DNA from: Streptomyces sp. NBC_01237
GTDB taxonomy: Bacteria > Actinomycetota > Actinomycetes > Streptomycetales > Streptomycetaceae
Direction of reading: 5' to 3'
Assembly (NCBI RefSeq): GCF_035917275.1
Contig: NZ_CP108508.1
Location: 6,882,001 to 6,946,000 of the forward strand
DNA: 64,000 nt
Under the pieces are notes generated by a model. That model searched no databases, was not told the DNA's origin, and worked only from the letters and a program-made list of their open reading frames with translations. Below, in pieces: positions 7,605 through 17,800 of this stretch. Both the position numbers and the translations under genes were made by a program. Numbering within the stretch: the stretch's first letter is position 1; the number at the start of each line of letters is the position of its first letter.

Positions 7605-8282
7605 TCAGTCGTCCTCGGGGTCGCGGCGGACCGACAGCAGGTCCTCCAGCTGCTCCTCGCGCGCCTGGGCGGCCACGAACAGCAGCTCGTCACCGGCCTC
7701 CAGGGTCTCCTCGGTGCTCGGCGTCAGTACGCGCGTACCGCGGATGATGGTGACCAGCGAGGTGTCCTCCGGCCATGCGACGTCCCCGACCTGGGTGCCG
7801 GCCAGCGCCGACTCGGGCGGCAGCGTCAGCTCGACCAGGTTCGCGTCGCCGTGGCTGAAGCGCAGCAGCCGGACCAGATCGCCGACGCTCACCGCCTCCT
7901 CGACCAGGGCCGACATCAGGCGCGGCGTGGAGACCGCGACATCGACGCCCCAGGACTCGTTGAACAGCCACTCGTTCTTGGGGTTGTTCACCCGGGCGAC
8001 GACCCGCGGAACGCCGTACTCGGTCTTCGCGAGCAGCGAGACGACCAGGTTGACCTTGTCGTCGCCGGTCGCGGCGATCACGACGTTGCAGCGTTGCAGG
8101 GCGGCCTCGTCGAGCGAGGTGATCTCACAGGCGTCCGCGAGCAGCCACTCGGCCATCGGGACCCGCTCCACCGAGATGGCGGTCGGCGCCTTGTCGATCA
8201 GCAGCACCTCGTGCCCGTTCTCCAGGAGCTCGGCCGCGATGGAACGGCCCACCGCGCCGGCCCCGGCAATCGATACGCGCAT
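7605..8282 (-). CDS. TrkA-family potassium channel/transporter regulatory protein (second of pair)
   Basis: A 225-residue cytoplasmic RCK protein: an N-terminal Rossmann NAD-binding domain with GAGAVG (residues 7-12) and ENGHEVLLIDK, then an RCK_C domain (about residues 140-225). Such proteins gate K+ transporters such as Trk, Ktr or CglK in response to nucleotides, including c-di-AMP in some lineages. Its start codon overlaps the stop of the upstream trkA by one base (TGATG), indicating translational coupling and probably a hetero-oligomeric gating ring. No TrkH/KtrB pore gene is adjacent; the nearest K+-related membrane protein is the KimA-like permease at 11280. Confidence 0.93.
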   Translation of the reverse strand: MRVSIAGAGAVGRSIAAELLENGHEVLLIDKAPTAISVERVPMAEWLLADACEITSLDEAALQRCNVVIAATGDDKVNLVVSLLAKTEYGVPRVVARVNNPKNEWLFNESWGVDVAVSTPRLMSALVEEAVSVGDLVRLLRFSHGDANLVELTLPPESALAGTQVGDVAWPEDTSLVTIIRGTRVLTPSTEETLEAGDELLFVAAQAREEQLEDLLSVRRDPEDD

Positions 8283-8950
8283 CAGTGACCGCCTTCCTCG
8301 GGACCCTCGGCAAAGGCCGCTTCGACCTTGGCGATCTCGTCCGTACGCATCATCACGTGGACCAGGTCGCCCTCCTGCAGGACGGTCTGCGACGTCGGCA
8401 GTATGGCCTCACCCAAACGGGTGAGGAAGGCCACGCGGACGCCCGTCTCCTCCTGGAGCGTGCTGATCTTGTGGCCGATCCAGGACGGCGTCGTGTGCAC
8501 TTCGGCGAGCTGCACACCACCGCTGGGGTCGCGCCACAGCGGCTCGGCGCCCGAGGGCAGCAGACGTCGCAGCATCTGGTCCGCGGTCCAGCGGACCGTG
8601 GCCACGGTGGGGATACCGAGACGCTGGTAGACCTCGGCACGCCGGGGGTCGTAGATCCGGGCCGCGACGTTCTCGATGCTGAACATCTCGCGGGCCACCC
8701 GGGCGGCGATGATGTTCGAGTTGTCGCCGCTGCTCACCGCGGCGAACGCCCCGGCCTCCTCGATGCCCGCCTCGCGGAGGGTGTCCTGGTCGAAGCCGAC
8801 CCCGGTGACCCGACGGCCACCGAATCCGGAACCGAGGCGGCGGAACGCCGTGGGGTCCTGGTCGATCACCGCGACCGTGTGCCCCTGCTGCTCCAGAGTC
8901 TGCGCGAGAGCGGCTCCGACTCGCCCGCAGCCCATGATGACGATGTGCAC
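8282..8950 (-). CDS. TrkA-family potassium channel/transporter regulatory protein (first of pair)
   Basis: A 222-residue RCK protein with nucleotide-binding motif GCGRVG (residues 7-12), acidic residue at the end of strand 2 (VAVIDQD) and a C-terminal RCK_C domain beginning near residue 140. It is co-transcribed and translationally coupled with the following trkA (one-base overlap). The pair probably forms a regulatory ring for a K+ channel or transporter. Its promoter lies in the 313-bp gap 8951-9263 shared with the divergent gntR gene. That gap also contains a small hairpin (GGCAAC...GTTGCC near 9043-9061), and I see no further gene in it. Confidence 0.93.
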   Translation of the reverse strand: MHIVIMGCGRVGAALAQTLEQQGHTVAVIDQDPTAFRRLGSGFGGRRVTGVGFDQDTLREAGIEEAGAFAAVSSGDNSNIIAARVAREMFSIENVAARIYDPRRAEVYQRLGIPTVATVRWTADQMLRRLLPSGAEPLWRDPSGGVQLAEVHTTPSWIGHKISTLQEETGVRVAFLTRLGEAILPTSQTVLQEGDLVHVMMRTDEIAKVEAAFAEGPEEGGH

Positions 8951-9248
8951 CTTGCGCCTACCTCGCAGTCCTGGTCGTCCGGCTGACCTGCGAAAACACC
9001 CTGCTCACACTTCTCTCTCAGCTTGCCGGGCAAACAACGGGGCAACCGCCTGCGGCGTTGCCAGGGGATGAGCTTATGCGGCCATGCATCCAATGCCTCA
9101 TCCGAGTGTGCGTTCGGCGCGACACTCCAGCAAAAGGGAGGTAAAGGGAAGTCGCCCGTCCGCCAGGCCGCCCGCCCCGCCTCCGGTGCCCCGCCCCCTC
9201 CGCCCGAACCCCCGCCGCACGCACCCTTCCGGCCAGGACGACAGACAT

Positions 9249-9260
9249 CTAACATGTCAG
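9249..9260 (+). promoter_or_regulatory. Near-palindromic operator over a -10 element of gntR
   Basis: CTAACATGTCAG is a 12-bp palindrome with one mismatched pair. It overlaps a TAACAT -10 hexamer (9250-9255) that ends 8 nt before ATG 9264. The arrangement suits autorepression by the GntR protein. Confidence 0.4.
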
Positions 9261-9263
9261 TTC

Positions 9264-9938
9264 ATGGAGACCCTTCGCCCGGTCCGGCGGACACTGCTGC
9301 GGGACACCGCGTACGAAGCCATCCGCGACGCCATCGTCCGCGGGGACATCCCACCCGGGGCCCCCGTCCGCGACGCCGACCTCGCCGAACGTCTCGGCCT
9401 CTCCCGCGCCCCGGTCCGCGAGGCCCTGTCCCGGCTGATCGGGGAGGGCCTCGTCGAGAGCAAGCCGCAGAGCTACACCCGGGTGACACGGCTCGTGCCG
9501 CGCGATGTCCGGGATGCCGCCGCCGTCGTACAGGCCATGCAGGAACTGGCGGCGCGCGGCGCGGTGCCGCACCTCACGGAGCGGGACACCGCGGCGATGC
9601 GCGAGGCGAACGAGCGCTTCAGGGCCGCGACCGAGGGGGGTGACGTCGCGGCCGCGCTGCGCGCCGACGACGAACTGCACGACACTCTCGTCACCGCCTG
9701 CGGCAACCGCGCGGTCGCCGCCACCATCGAGCGCTACACCCCACTGATCCGCCGCCTGGAGTGGCGCCGGTTCGGCACGGCGAGCGCGGCGCACGGATCG
9801 GCGGAACTCCACGACCGTCTCATCGACGCCTGTGCGGAAGGCGACGTGGAGGCGGCGGCGCGGATCACGACGGAGATCTGGAGTGCGCTGGAAGGGCTGG
9901 CGGACGAGGAGGAGAACGCCACCGCCCAGGAGACATGA
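9264..9938 (+). CDS. GntR-family (FCD) transcriptional regulator
   Basis: A 224-residue regulator with an N-terminal winged helix (about residues 10-75; recognition part [19 protein letters not shown]) and a C-terminal all-helical FCD ligand domain carrying metal/ligand-type residues ([14 protein letters not shown]). I chose ATG 9264 because the wHTH follows at once. The gene ends 172 bp before acdS in the same direction, so it probably controls the ACC deaminase in response to ACC, D-amino acids or another small acid; this is inferred from position. It lies between trkA and the APC permease, a block that seems contiguous in many streptomycetes. Confidence 0.9.
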   Translation: METLRPVRRTLLRDTAYEAIRDAIVRGDIPPGAPVRDADLAERLGLSRAPVREALSRLIGEGLVESKPQSYTRVTRLVPRDVRDAAAVVQAMQELAARGAVPHLTERDTAAMREANERFRAATEGGDVAAALRADDELHDTLVTACGNRAVAATIERYTPLIRRLEWRRFGTASAAHGSAELHDRLIDACAEGDVEAAARITTEIWSALEGLADEEENATAQET

Positions 9939-9977
9939 GCGCCAGGACCCCCGTTCCCGTTCCCCTCGCCGGCCCCG

Positions 9978-10080
9978 TCCTCCCGTCTCCTTCCTCCCGT
10001 CTCTTTCCTCCCGTCTCTTTCCTCCCGTCTCGCTCCTTCCGTCTCCCTCCTGTCCTTCTGCCGTCCTTCCGTCCCTTCAC
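9978..10080 (+). repeat. Polypyrimidine tandem tract in the acdS leader
   Basis: About 100 bp are nearly all C and T on the plus strand, built from repeats of TTCCTCCCGTCTC. The transcript here would be unstructured and pyrimidine-rich; the DNA is a homopurine/homopyrimidine tract. The acdS ribosome site AAGGAG follows at 10100. Confidence 0.8.
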
Positions 10081-10110
10081 CGGTCCCCGATCGCGACCCA
10101 AGGAGCCCCC

Positions 10111-11160
10111 ATGACGACCGCGCCCCTTCCCACCCTCCCGGCCGCACTCTCCGCTCCGCACCGCTACCCCCTCCTCTTCGGCCCTTCGCCGACGCACCGC
10201 CTGGACCGGCTCACCGAGCACCTCGGCGGTGCCGGACTCTGGGCCAAGCGGGAGGACTGCAACTCCCCGATCGCCTACGGCGGCAACAAGACCCGCAAGC
10301 TCGAATACCTCGTCGCCGACGCGCTGGCCAAGGGCTGCGACACCCTCGTCTCCATAGGCGGCGTCCAGTCCAATCACACCCGCCAGGTGGCCGCGGTCGC
10401 CGCTCGCGCGGGCCTGAAGTGCGTGCTGATCCAGGAGAGCTGGGTCGAGTGGCCCGACGCCGTCTACGACAAGGTCGGCAACATCCTGATCAGCCGTCTC
10501 GCCGGAGCCGACATCCGCCTCGTCCGCGCCGGATTCGGCATCGGCGTCAAGGGCAGCTGGGAGCAGGCGCTGCGCGAGGTCGAGGAGCGCGGCGGCCGCC
10601 CGTACGCCATCCCGGCCGGCGCCTCCGACCACCCGCTGGGCGGACTCGGCTTCGCCAACTGGGCGTACGAGGTCGTCGAGCAGGAACGCGCGCTGGGCGT
10701 CTTCTTCGACACGGTCGTCGTCTGCTCGGTGACCGGCTCCACCCAGGCCGGCATGGTCGCGGGCTTCGCCGCCATCGAGGAGGCGGGCGGCCGTCCCCGC
10801 CGTGTGCTGGGTATCGACGCCTCCGCCGAACCGGCCCGTACCCGCGAACAGATCGCCAGGATCGCGGGTGCCACCGCCTCGCTCATCGGTGTGCGCCGCG
10901 CACTCACGGTGAACGACATCGAGCTGGACGAGCGGTACCACGCCGGTACGTACGGCATCCCCGACGACACGACGCTCGACGCGATGCGGCTGGCCGCCCG
11001 TACGGAGGGCATGGTCACCGACCCGGTGTACGAGGGGAAGTCCATGGCGGGCATGGCCGACCTCGTGGGGCGCGGCGAGATCGGCCGCGAGTCCACCGTG
11101 CTGTACGCCCATCTGGGTGGCCAGCCGGCACTGAACGGTTACAGCGCGTTGTTCTCGTAG
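10111..11160 (+). CDS. acdS: 1-aminocyclopropane-1-carboxylate deaminase
   Basis: A PLP enzyme that splits ACC, the ethylene precursor of plants, into ammonia and 2-oxobutanoate. The 349-residue protein has the PLP lysine in GGNKTRK (Lys60), the nucleophile region QSNHTRQV (Ser87), and [10 protein letters not shown] for cofactor binding. True ACC deaminases are told from D-cysteine desulfhydrases by Glu in YEGKS (Glu308) and Leu in YAHLGG (Leu335); both are present here. The start is ATG 10111 after AAGGAG. It is probably regulated by the upstream GntR protein. It suggests a plant- or rhizosphere-associated lifestyle. Confidence 0.93.
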   Translation: MTTAPLPTLPAALSAPHRYPLLFGPSPTHRLDRLTEHLGGAGLWAKREDCNSPIAYGGNKTRKLEYLVADALAKGCDTLVSIGGVQSNHTRQVAAVAARAGLKCVLIQESWVEWPDAVYDKVGNILISRLAGADIRLVRAGFGIGVKGSWEQALREVEERGGRPYAIPAGASDHPLGGLGFANWAYEVVEQERALGVFFDTVVVCSVTGSTQAGMVAGFAAIEEAGGRPRRVLGIDASAEPARTREQIARIAGATASLIGVRRALTVNDIELDERYHAGTYGIPDDTTLDAMRLAARTEGMVTDPVYEGKSMAGMADLVGRGEIGRESTVLYAHLGGQPALNGYSALFS

Positions 11161-11266
11161 GGGCGGGCGCAAGGATTGCGTTAAGGAATGTGTGAGCTTT
11201 CCCGCTGATCGCAGAAGAATGCGAGGCCACGGCGTTTGGGCGGCGGTGACCCCGCTGTCCAGCGCT

Positions 11267-11272
11267 TACGAT
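11267..11272 (+). promoter_or_regulatory. -10 element TACGAT, leaderless start
   Basis: TACGAT ends 7 nt before the GTG start at 11280, so the transcript would begin at or next to the start codon. Confidence 0.35.
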
Positions 11273-11279
11273 CCTCTGC

Positions 11280-13328
11280 GTGTCCAAACTGACCGACGTG
11301 CCCAAACGGATCCTGATCGGCCGGGCGCTGCGCAGCGACAAGCTGGGAGAAACGCTCCTCCCCAAGCGCATCGCGCTTCCCGTCTTCGCATCCGACCCGC
11401 TGTCCTCGGTGGCGTACGCACCGGGAGAAGTTCTCCTGGTGCTGTCCATCGCGGGCGTGTCGGCCTACCACTTCAGCCCGTGGATCGCGGTCGCCGTCGT
11501 GGTCCTGATGTTCACGGTCGTCGCCTCGTACCGGCAGAACGTGCACGCGTATCCGAGCGGCGGTGGTGACTACGAGGTCGCCAACACCAACCTCGGCCCC
11601 AAAGCGGGACTCACCGTCGCCAGCGCCCTGCTGGTCGACTACGTCCTGACCGTCGCCGTGTCGATCTCCTCGGGCGTCGAGAACCTGGGCTCCGCGATCC
11701 CGTTCGTCGTCGAGCACAAGACGCTCAGCGCCATCGTGGCCATCGTGCTGCTGACGCTGATGAATCTGCGCGGCGTCAAGGAGTCCGGAAAGCTGTTCGC
11801 CATCCCCACGTACCTCTTCGTGGCGGGTGTCTTCATCATGATCCTCTGGGGCGCGTTCCGGGGCCTGGTCCTCGGCGACTCGATGCACGCCCCGACCTCG
11901 GACTACGAGATCAGGCCCGAGCACCAGGGGCTGGCCGGCTTCGCCCTGGTCTTCCTGCTGCTGCGCGCGTTCTCCTCCGGCTGTGCGGCGCTGACCGGGG
12001 TCGAGGCGATCAGCAACGGTGTGCCCGCCTTCCGCAAGCCCAAGAGCAAGAACGCCGCGACCACCCTGGCCGCGATGGGCCTGCTGGCCGTCACCATGTT
12101 CTGCGGCATCATCGGGCTGGCCATGGCCACCGATGTGAAGATGGCCGAGAACCCGGCGAAGGACCTGATCCACAACGGTGCGGCCGTCGGTGAGAGCTTC
12201 GTCCAGGACCCGGTGATCTCCCAGGTCGCGGCCGCCGTCTTCGGCGACGGATCGTTCTTCTTCATCATCCTCGCCGCCGCCACCGCGCTGGTCCTGTTCC
12301 TGGCGGCGAACACGGCGTACAACGGTTTCCCGCTGCTCGGCTCGATCCTCGCCCAGGACCGCTACCTGCCGCGCCAGCTGCACACCCGCGGGGACCGGCT
12401 CGCGTTCTCCAACGGCATCGTGCTGCTGGCGGGCGCCGCCATTCTGCTCGTCTGGATCTACGGGGCGGACTCCACGCGCCTCATCCAGCTCTACATCGTC
12501 GGCGTCTTCGTCTCCTTCACGCTCAGCCAGACCGGCATGGTGCGGCACTGGAACCGTCATCTGCGGACGGAGAAGGACCCGGCCAAGCGGCGCCACATGA
12601 TCCGCTCCCGTGCGATCAACACGTTCGGCGCGTTCTTCACCGGCCTGGTGCTCGTGGTCGTCCTGGCCACCAAGTTCACCCACGGTGCCTGGGTGGCGCT
12701 GCTCGGCATGGTGATCTTCTACGGGACGATGACCGCGATCCGCAGGCACTACGACCGGGTCGCCGAGGAGATCGCCGCCGACGAGACGCCCTCGGACGAG
12801 AGCGTCCGGCCCTCCCGGGTCCACTCGATCGTCCTGGTCTCCAAGCTCCACCGCCCCACCCTGCGCGCCCTGGCGTACGCGAAACTGATGCGCACCGACC
12901 ACCTGGAGGCGCTGTCCATCAGCGTCGACGCGGCCGAGACGAAGGCGCTCAGGGAGGACTGGGAGCGGCGCGGCATCAACGTACCGCTGAAGATCCTCGA
13001 CTCCCCGTACCGCGAGGTGACCCGCCCGGTCATCGAGTATGTGAAGGGCCTGCGCCGGGAGAGCCCGCGTGACGTGGTCAGTGTCTACATCCCGGAGTAC
13101 GTCGTCGGTCACTGGTACGAGCACCTGCTGCACAACCAGAGCGCCCTGCGCCTGAAGGGGCGGCTGCTGTTCACCCCCGGGGTCATGGTGACCTCGGTGC
13201 CGTACCAGCTGGAGTCCTCCGAGGCCGCGAAGAAGCGGGCCAGGAAGCGGGCGGACTGGACCGCGCCGGGTTCGGTGCGACGGGGCCCGGTGGAACGCAG
13301 GCAGAAGGAACCCACCACCAAGGGCTGA
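11280..13328 (+). CDS. APC-superfamily permease resembling K+ importer KimA
   Basis: A 682-residue membrane transporter with about 12 hydrophobic segments up to residue ~490 and a cytoplasmic C-terminal domain of roughly 190 residues. The N-terminal stretch PVFASDPLSSVAYAPGEVLLVL resembles KimA (YdaO), a proton-coupled K+ importer of the APC superfamily, more than ordinary amino-acid permeases. GTG 11280 is the likely start. It diverges from the trkA pair, whose RCK proteins could be functional partners. A paralogue is encoded at 27105-28979. K+ transport is inferred; amino-acid transport cannot be excluded. Confidence 0.85.
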   Translation: MSKLTDVPKRILIGRALRSDKLGETLLPKRIALPVFASDPLSSVAYAPGEVLLVLSIAGVSAYHFSPWIAVAVVVLMFTVVASYRQNVHAYPSGGGDYEVANTNLGPKAGLTVASALLVDYVLTVAVSISSGVENLGSAIPFVVEHKTLSAIVAIVLLTLMNLRGVKESGKLFAIPTYLFVAGVFIMILWGAFRGLVLGDSMHAPTSDYEIRPEHQGLAGFALVFLLLRAFSSGCAALTGVEAISNGVPAFRKPKSKNAATTLAAMGLLAVTMFCGIIGLAMATDVKMAENPAKDLIHNGAAVGESFVQDPVISQVAAAVFGDGSFFFIILAAATALVLFLAANTAYNGFPLLGSILAQDRYLPRQLHTRGDRLAFSNGIVLLAGAAILLVWIYGADSTRLIQLYIVGVFVSFTLSQTGMVRHWNRHLRTEKDPAKRRHMIRSRAINTFGAFFTGLVLVVVLATKFTHGAWVALLGMVIFYGTMTAIRRHYDRVAEEIAADETPSDESVRPSRVHSIVLVSKLHRPTLRALAYAKLMRTDHLEALSISVDAAETKALREDWERRGINVPLKILDSPYREVTRPVIEYVKGLRRESPRDVVSVYIPEYVVGHWYEHLLHNQSALRLKGRLLFTPGVMVTSVPYQLESSEAAKKRARKRADWTAPGSVRRGPVERRQKEPTTKG

Positions 13329-13441
13329 CACTCCGGCCGGTGATTGTGGTAAGCGGTCGGACGCCACCCACGTAGACTGGTGGGCTGTTGTCCGGCCGCA
13401 CGTCCGGCCGTTTGCCCTTTTGAGCTCTGGAGCCTCCCCTC

Positions 13442-14770
13442 ATGCAGAACGAATCCACGTCGTCGCTGGTCGGGGAGGAGTACGAGGTCGAGGTCGGGCC
13501 CGTCGCACACGGCGGTCACTGCATCGCCCGTACCGCCGAGGGCCAGGTGCTCTTCGTACGGCACACGCTCCCCGGCGAGAAGATCGTCGCCAAGGTCACC
13601 GAGGGCGAGAGCGACTCCCGCTTCCTGCGCGCCGACGCCGTACGGATCATCGAGGCGTCCAAGGACCGCGTCGAGGCCCCCTGCCCGTACGCGGGCCCCG
13701 GCAAGTGCGGCGGCTGCGACTGGCAGCACGCCAAGCCCGGCGCCCAGCGGCGGCTCAAGGGCGAGGTGATCACCGAGCAGCTCCAGCGCCTCGCGGGCCT
13801 CACCCCCGAGGAGGCCGGCTGGGACGGCACGGTCGTACCGGCCGAGGGCGACAAGCTCCCCAAGGGCGAGGTGCCCGCCTGGCGCACCCGTGTCCAGTAC
13901 GCGATCGACGAGGACGGCCGCGCCGGACTCCGCAAGCACCGCTCGCACGACGTCCAGCCGATCGACCACTGCCTGATCGCCGCCCCCGGCGTCTCCGAGC
14001 TCGGCATCGAGAAGCGCGAGTGGCCGACGCTGGCCGCGGTGGAGGCCATCGCCGCCACCGGCTCCCACGACCGCCAGGTCATCCTCACCCCGAAGCCCGG
14101 CGGCAGGCTGCCCCTGGTCGAGCTCGACAAGCCGGTCTCCGTGCTGCGCGTCGAGGAGCACGACGGCGGTGTGCACCGCGTCCACGGCCGCGCCTTCGTC
14201 CGCGAGCGCGCCGACGACCGCACCTACCGCGTCGGCTCCGGCGGCTTCTGGCAGGTCCACCCCCAGGCCGCGTACACGCTGGTCAAGGCGGTCATGCAGG
14301 GCCTGATGCCGCGCAAGGGCGAGACGGCCCTCGACCTGTACTGCGGCGTCGGCCTCTTCGCGGGCTCCATCGCCGAACGCGTCGGGGAGAACGGCGCGGT
14401 CCTCGGCATCGAGTCCGGCAAGCGCGCGGCGGAGGACGCCCGCCACAACCTCAAGGACCTCGACCGCGTCCGGATCGAGCACGGCAAGGTCGACCAGATC
14501 CTGCCCCGCACCGGCATCACCGAGGCCGACCTGATCGTCCTCGACCCGCCCCGCGCGGGCGCAGGCAAGCAGACGGTCAAGCAACTGTCGGCTCTCGGCG
14601 CGCGCCGCATCGCCTACGTGGCCTGCGACCCGGCGGCCCTGGCCCGCGACCTGGCGTACTTCCGGGACGGCGGCTACACGGTGCGGACGCTGCGGGCGTT
14701 CGACCTGTTCCCGATGACGCACCACGTGGAGTGCGTGGCGATCCTGGAGCCGGTGAAGAAGGACGACTGA
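13442..14770 (+). CDS. TRAM-domain RNA (uracil-5-)-methyltransferase
   Basis: A 442-residue class I SAM-dependent enzyme of the RlmD/RumA/TrmA family, which methylates C5 of uridine in rRNA or tRNA. Residues about 6-68 form a TRAM RNA-binding domain. The iron-sulfur cluster motif has Cys81, Cys89 and Cys92 (CPYAGPGKCGGC). The SAM site is ALDLYCGVGLF and the catalytic cysteine is Cys395 in YVACDP. The start is ATG 13442; a TAGACT hexamer at 13373-13378 could be the -10 element. In many streptomycetes it follows the APC permease, as here. Confidence 0.93.
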   Translation: MQNESTSSLVGEEYEVEVGPVAHGGHCIARTAEGQVLFVRHTLPGEKIVAKVTEGESDSRFLRADAVRIIEASKDRVEAPCPYAGPGKCGGCDWQHAKPGAQRRLKGEVITEQLQRLAGLTPEEAGWDGTVVPAEGDKLPKGEVPAWRTRVQYAIDEDGRAGLRKHRSHDVQPIDHCLIAAPGVSELGIEKREWPTLAAVEAIAATGSHDRQVILTPKPGGRLPLVELDKPVSVLRVEEHDGGVHRVHGRAFVRERADDRTYRVGSGGFWQVHPQAAYTLVKAVMQGLMPRKGETALDLYCGVGLFAGSIAERVGENGAVLGIESGKRAAEDARHNLKDLDRVRIEHGKVDQILPRTGITEADLIVLDPPRAGAGKQTVKQLSALGARRIAYVACDPAALARDLAYFRDGGYTVRTLRAFDLFPMTHHVECVAILEPVKKDD

Positions 14771-14812
14771 GCTGCCGCCCGGCGCTTCGATCCAGGTGAC
14801 CCGGGCGCTGGC

Positions 14813-14818
14813 TAGTCT
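14813..14818 (+). promoter_or_regulatory. -10 element TAGTCT, leaderless start of the SARP gene
   Basis: TAGTCT lies 6 nt before GTG 14825, which implies a transcript with essentially no leader. Confidence 0.45.
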
Positions 14819-14824
14819 GCTCGG

Positions 14825-17800
14825 GTGACCTCTGAGCTGATCCTCCTGCCCCGCGTCGCCTACCGCGGGCAGGAGATAACCGCGCCGCGTCTGCGCGGGC
14901 TCCTCGCGTTGCTTGCCGTTGACCTGCGGGCCGGGTGCAGTGTCGGGAGGCTCGTGGAGGGGCTGTGGCCGGAGGTGTTGCCGGAGCGGCCGGGCAAGGC
15001 GGTGCAGGTGCTGGTTTCCCGGGTGCGGTCGCAGCTGGGTGCCGAGCTCATCGTGAGCACGCCGACGGGATACCGGCTGGCGCTGGATGAGGCGCAGGTC
15101 GACAGTTCCGCACTCCTGCTGCGTGAGGCGGCCGGTGTGGAGCGGGCCCGCAAAGGTGACCACGGGGGCGCCCTGGAGGAAGCCGAGGCGGGGCTGGACC
15201 TGTGGGACGGGGTGGTGGCCGCCGGTGTCGGGGAGGAGCTGCGCGACCCGGTGGTCGCGTTGCGTACCGCGCGGGCCACTGCCCATCGCGGGCTGGGCCG
15301 CACCCGCGCACTCGCCCTGGCCCGGGTCGGGCGGCGCGAAGAGGCGGCGGGGCCACTGGCCGAGCTGGCCGGGGAACTGCCGCGGGACGAAGAGGTCCTG
15401 GCGGAGCTGTTGCGCTGCGAGGCCGTCACGGCAGGACCTGCCGGTGCGCTGAGGCGGTACGACGCCTACCGGCGAGGGCTGCGTCACGAGCTCGGCACCG
15501 ACCCCGGGGCCGGGCTCAAGGCCGTACACCAGGAGCTGCTGCGCGCCGAGGCGCCGGTGGTCAGGCACGGCGTACCGCATGAGCCGAATCCGCTGCTCGG
15601 CCGGGAGAGCGACATCGCCGCCGTGGCCGGGCTGCTGCGCACCTCGCGGGTCGTCACGGTCACCGGCCCCGGTGGTCTCGGCAAGACCCGGCTCGCGTAC
15701 GCCGTGGGCCGGGCCGCCGAACAGCGCGTGGTGCACTTCGTGCCGCTCGCCGGTGTCACCGCTGATGACGATGTGGCAGGGGAGGTGGCATCGGCGCTCG
15801 GTGTCGGGGTCGGGCTGGGGGAGCGACTGCACTTCGCCGGGGGCGGGGATCTTGTCGGCGCCATGGTCGGAGCGCTGGGCTCCGGCCCCGTCATGCTCGT
15901 ACTCGACAACTGTGAGCAGGTCGTCCACGGCGCCGCCGACCTGGTACGGGCTCTGGTGTCGCGGTCGCGGGAGCTACGGGTGCTGGCCACCAGCCGGGCC
16001 CCCCTCGGGCTGACCTCTGAATCCCTGTACGCGCTGCCGGTGCTGACTCTCGCCACCTCCGTCGAACTCTTCGGGCAGCGGGCCCGGTCCGTCCGCCCCG
16101 ATGTCGAGCTGCCCGCCGCCACCGTGGCCGGACTCTGCCGTCATCTGGACGGTCTGCCGCTGGCAGTGGAGCTGGCCGCTGCCCGGGTGAGGGTGCTGCC
16201 CGTGGCGGAGATCGGCCGCCGCCTGCGGGACCGCTTCGCTCTGCTGCGCGGCGGAGCACGGGACGCACCGGAGCGGCATCGCACCCTGCACGCCGTCGTC
16301 GAGTGGAGCTGGAACCTGCTGGAGCCCGAAGGACGTGCCGCGCTGCGTGCGCTCTCGGTGTTCCCCGGCGGTTTCACCGAGGACGCGGCGGAGCACGTGA
16401 TCACCGGCCGCGGTGAGGGGGAAGCGCTCTTCCTGTTGGAACAGCTGGCGGATCAGTCGTTGATCAAGGCGGCCGAGACCACGTCCGGGATGCGCTTCCA
16501 CATGCTGGAGACCGTACGGGAGTTCAGTGCCGCCCGGCGTGCGCAGGCCGGGGAGGAGGAGGCCGTCACCCTCGGGTTCCTCGCCTGGGCACGGGCCTTC
16601 GGCCGTACGCACCACGACGCGCTCTTCAGCGACGACCCGTTGCCGTCCTGGGGTCGGATCCGGGCCGAGCAGGACAATCTCGTCCTGGCCCTGCGCCACG
16701 CCCTGGCGCGCGCCGACGGCCCCACCACGGCGGCCCTCACGGCGGTGCTCTCCTCGCTCTGGGCCACCGACTTCAATCACCCCCGACTGGCGGCCCTCGC
16801 CGCCGAGACCGGAGGTCCGCTCTCCCGCTTCCACCCCGGTCCCGAGGACGTCGAGACGGCCCGGAGCGCGGCGGCCGTGTGCGCGGCCGCCCTTTTCATG
16901 AACCACGGACCCCACGCCGTGCGCCAGCTCGTCACGTTGCGCCGGCTGCCGCCCGCCGCGCCCGACACCCTGCAACGAGCCCTGGCCGTCGTCCTGTGCG
17001 CCACGCCCGATGTGCGCCCGCCGGACTACGCGCGCCTGCGCGAGTTGTGCGCAGCGGACGAACCACTGGTGGCGGGCCTCGCCGAGTGTGCCGCCAGCTA
17101 CGTGTGGGAGTACGAGAACGACGTGGAACGGGCACTGGCCTCCGCCCGCCGGACGCTCGACGCCCTGGGGACGCTGAGGAATCCGGCGATGCAGACGCTG
17201 AGCCACGGCCGGATCAGCGACCTGTGTCTACAGACCGAACAGGGCACGGAAGCGCACCGCCATCTGCGGGCGGCACTGGGCGCGCTCGACCGGTTCGAGG
17301 GACTGTCGGACTCGATCGGCATCCGCTGGGGGCTGGTTCTTGCCTGCCTGCAACGCGGGGATGTCGACGAGGCGGAGTACTGGCTGGAGCAGGCGGTCCT
17401 CGACCAGCACCCAGAGGCGAGCGAGGACTTCTTCACCCCGGACCTGGCGGCGCGGGCGGAGATCGCGCTGGCCCGCGGTCAGACCGGGGCCGGGCTTGAG
17501 CTGTGGCGGCAGGCCGTGGAACGGATGCGGGCAGGGCGCCCGCCGCAGGCCACGGATCAGTTCGTGGACCCGTGGTCGCTGGAAGTGCAGTCGGCGGCAC
17601 TGGCCGCGCATGCACAGCACGGCCGGTTGGAGCTGCTCGGGGAACTGCCCGTCCAACTGCGCGAGGGGCTGAGGGCGTTGCTCGACGTCCGGCCCGGTAC
17701 GCAGTCCCCCGAGAAGCTGCCGGTGTACGGCACGGTTCTGCGGGCGCTCGGCCTGGCCGGTCTCAGTCGGGGCGACATCTCGGCCGTTCGGCTGATGGCG

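Noticed and set aside
10111..11160. D-cysteine desulfhydrase as an alternative for the ACC deaminase gene
   Set aside because: The two residues that mark true ACC deaminases (Glu in YEGKS, Leu in YAHLGG) are both present.
13109..15928. A minus-strand frame of about 940 codons across the RNA methyltransferase and SARP genes
   Set aside because: It crosses a gene boundary and a promoter and shows no recognisable domain; it is a codon-bias shadow.
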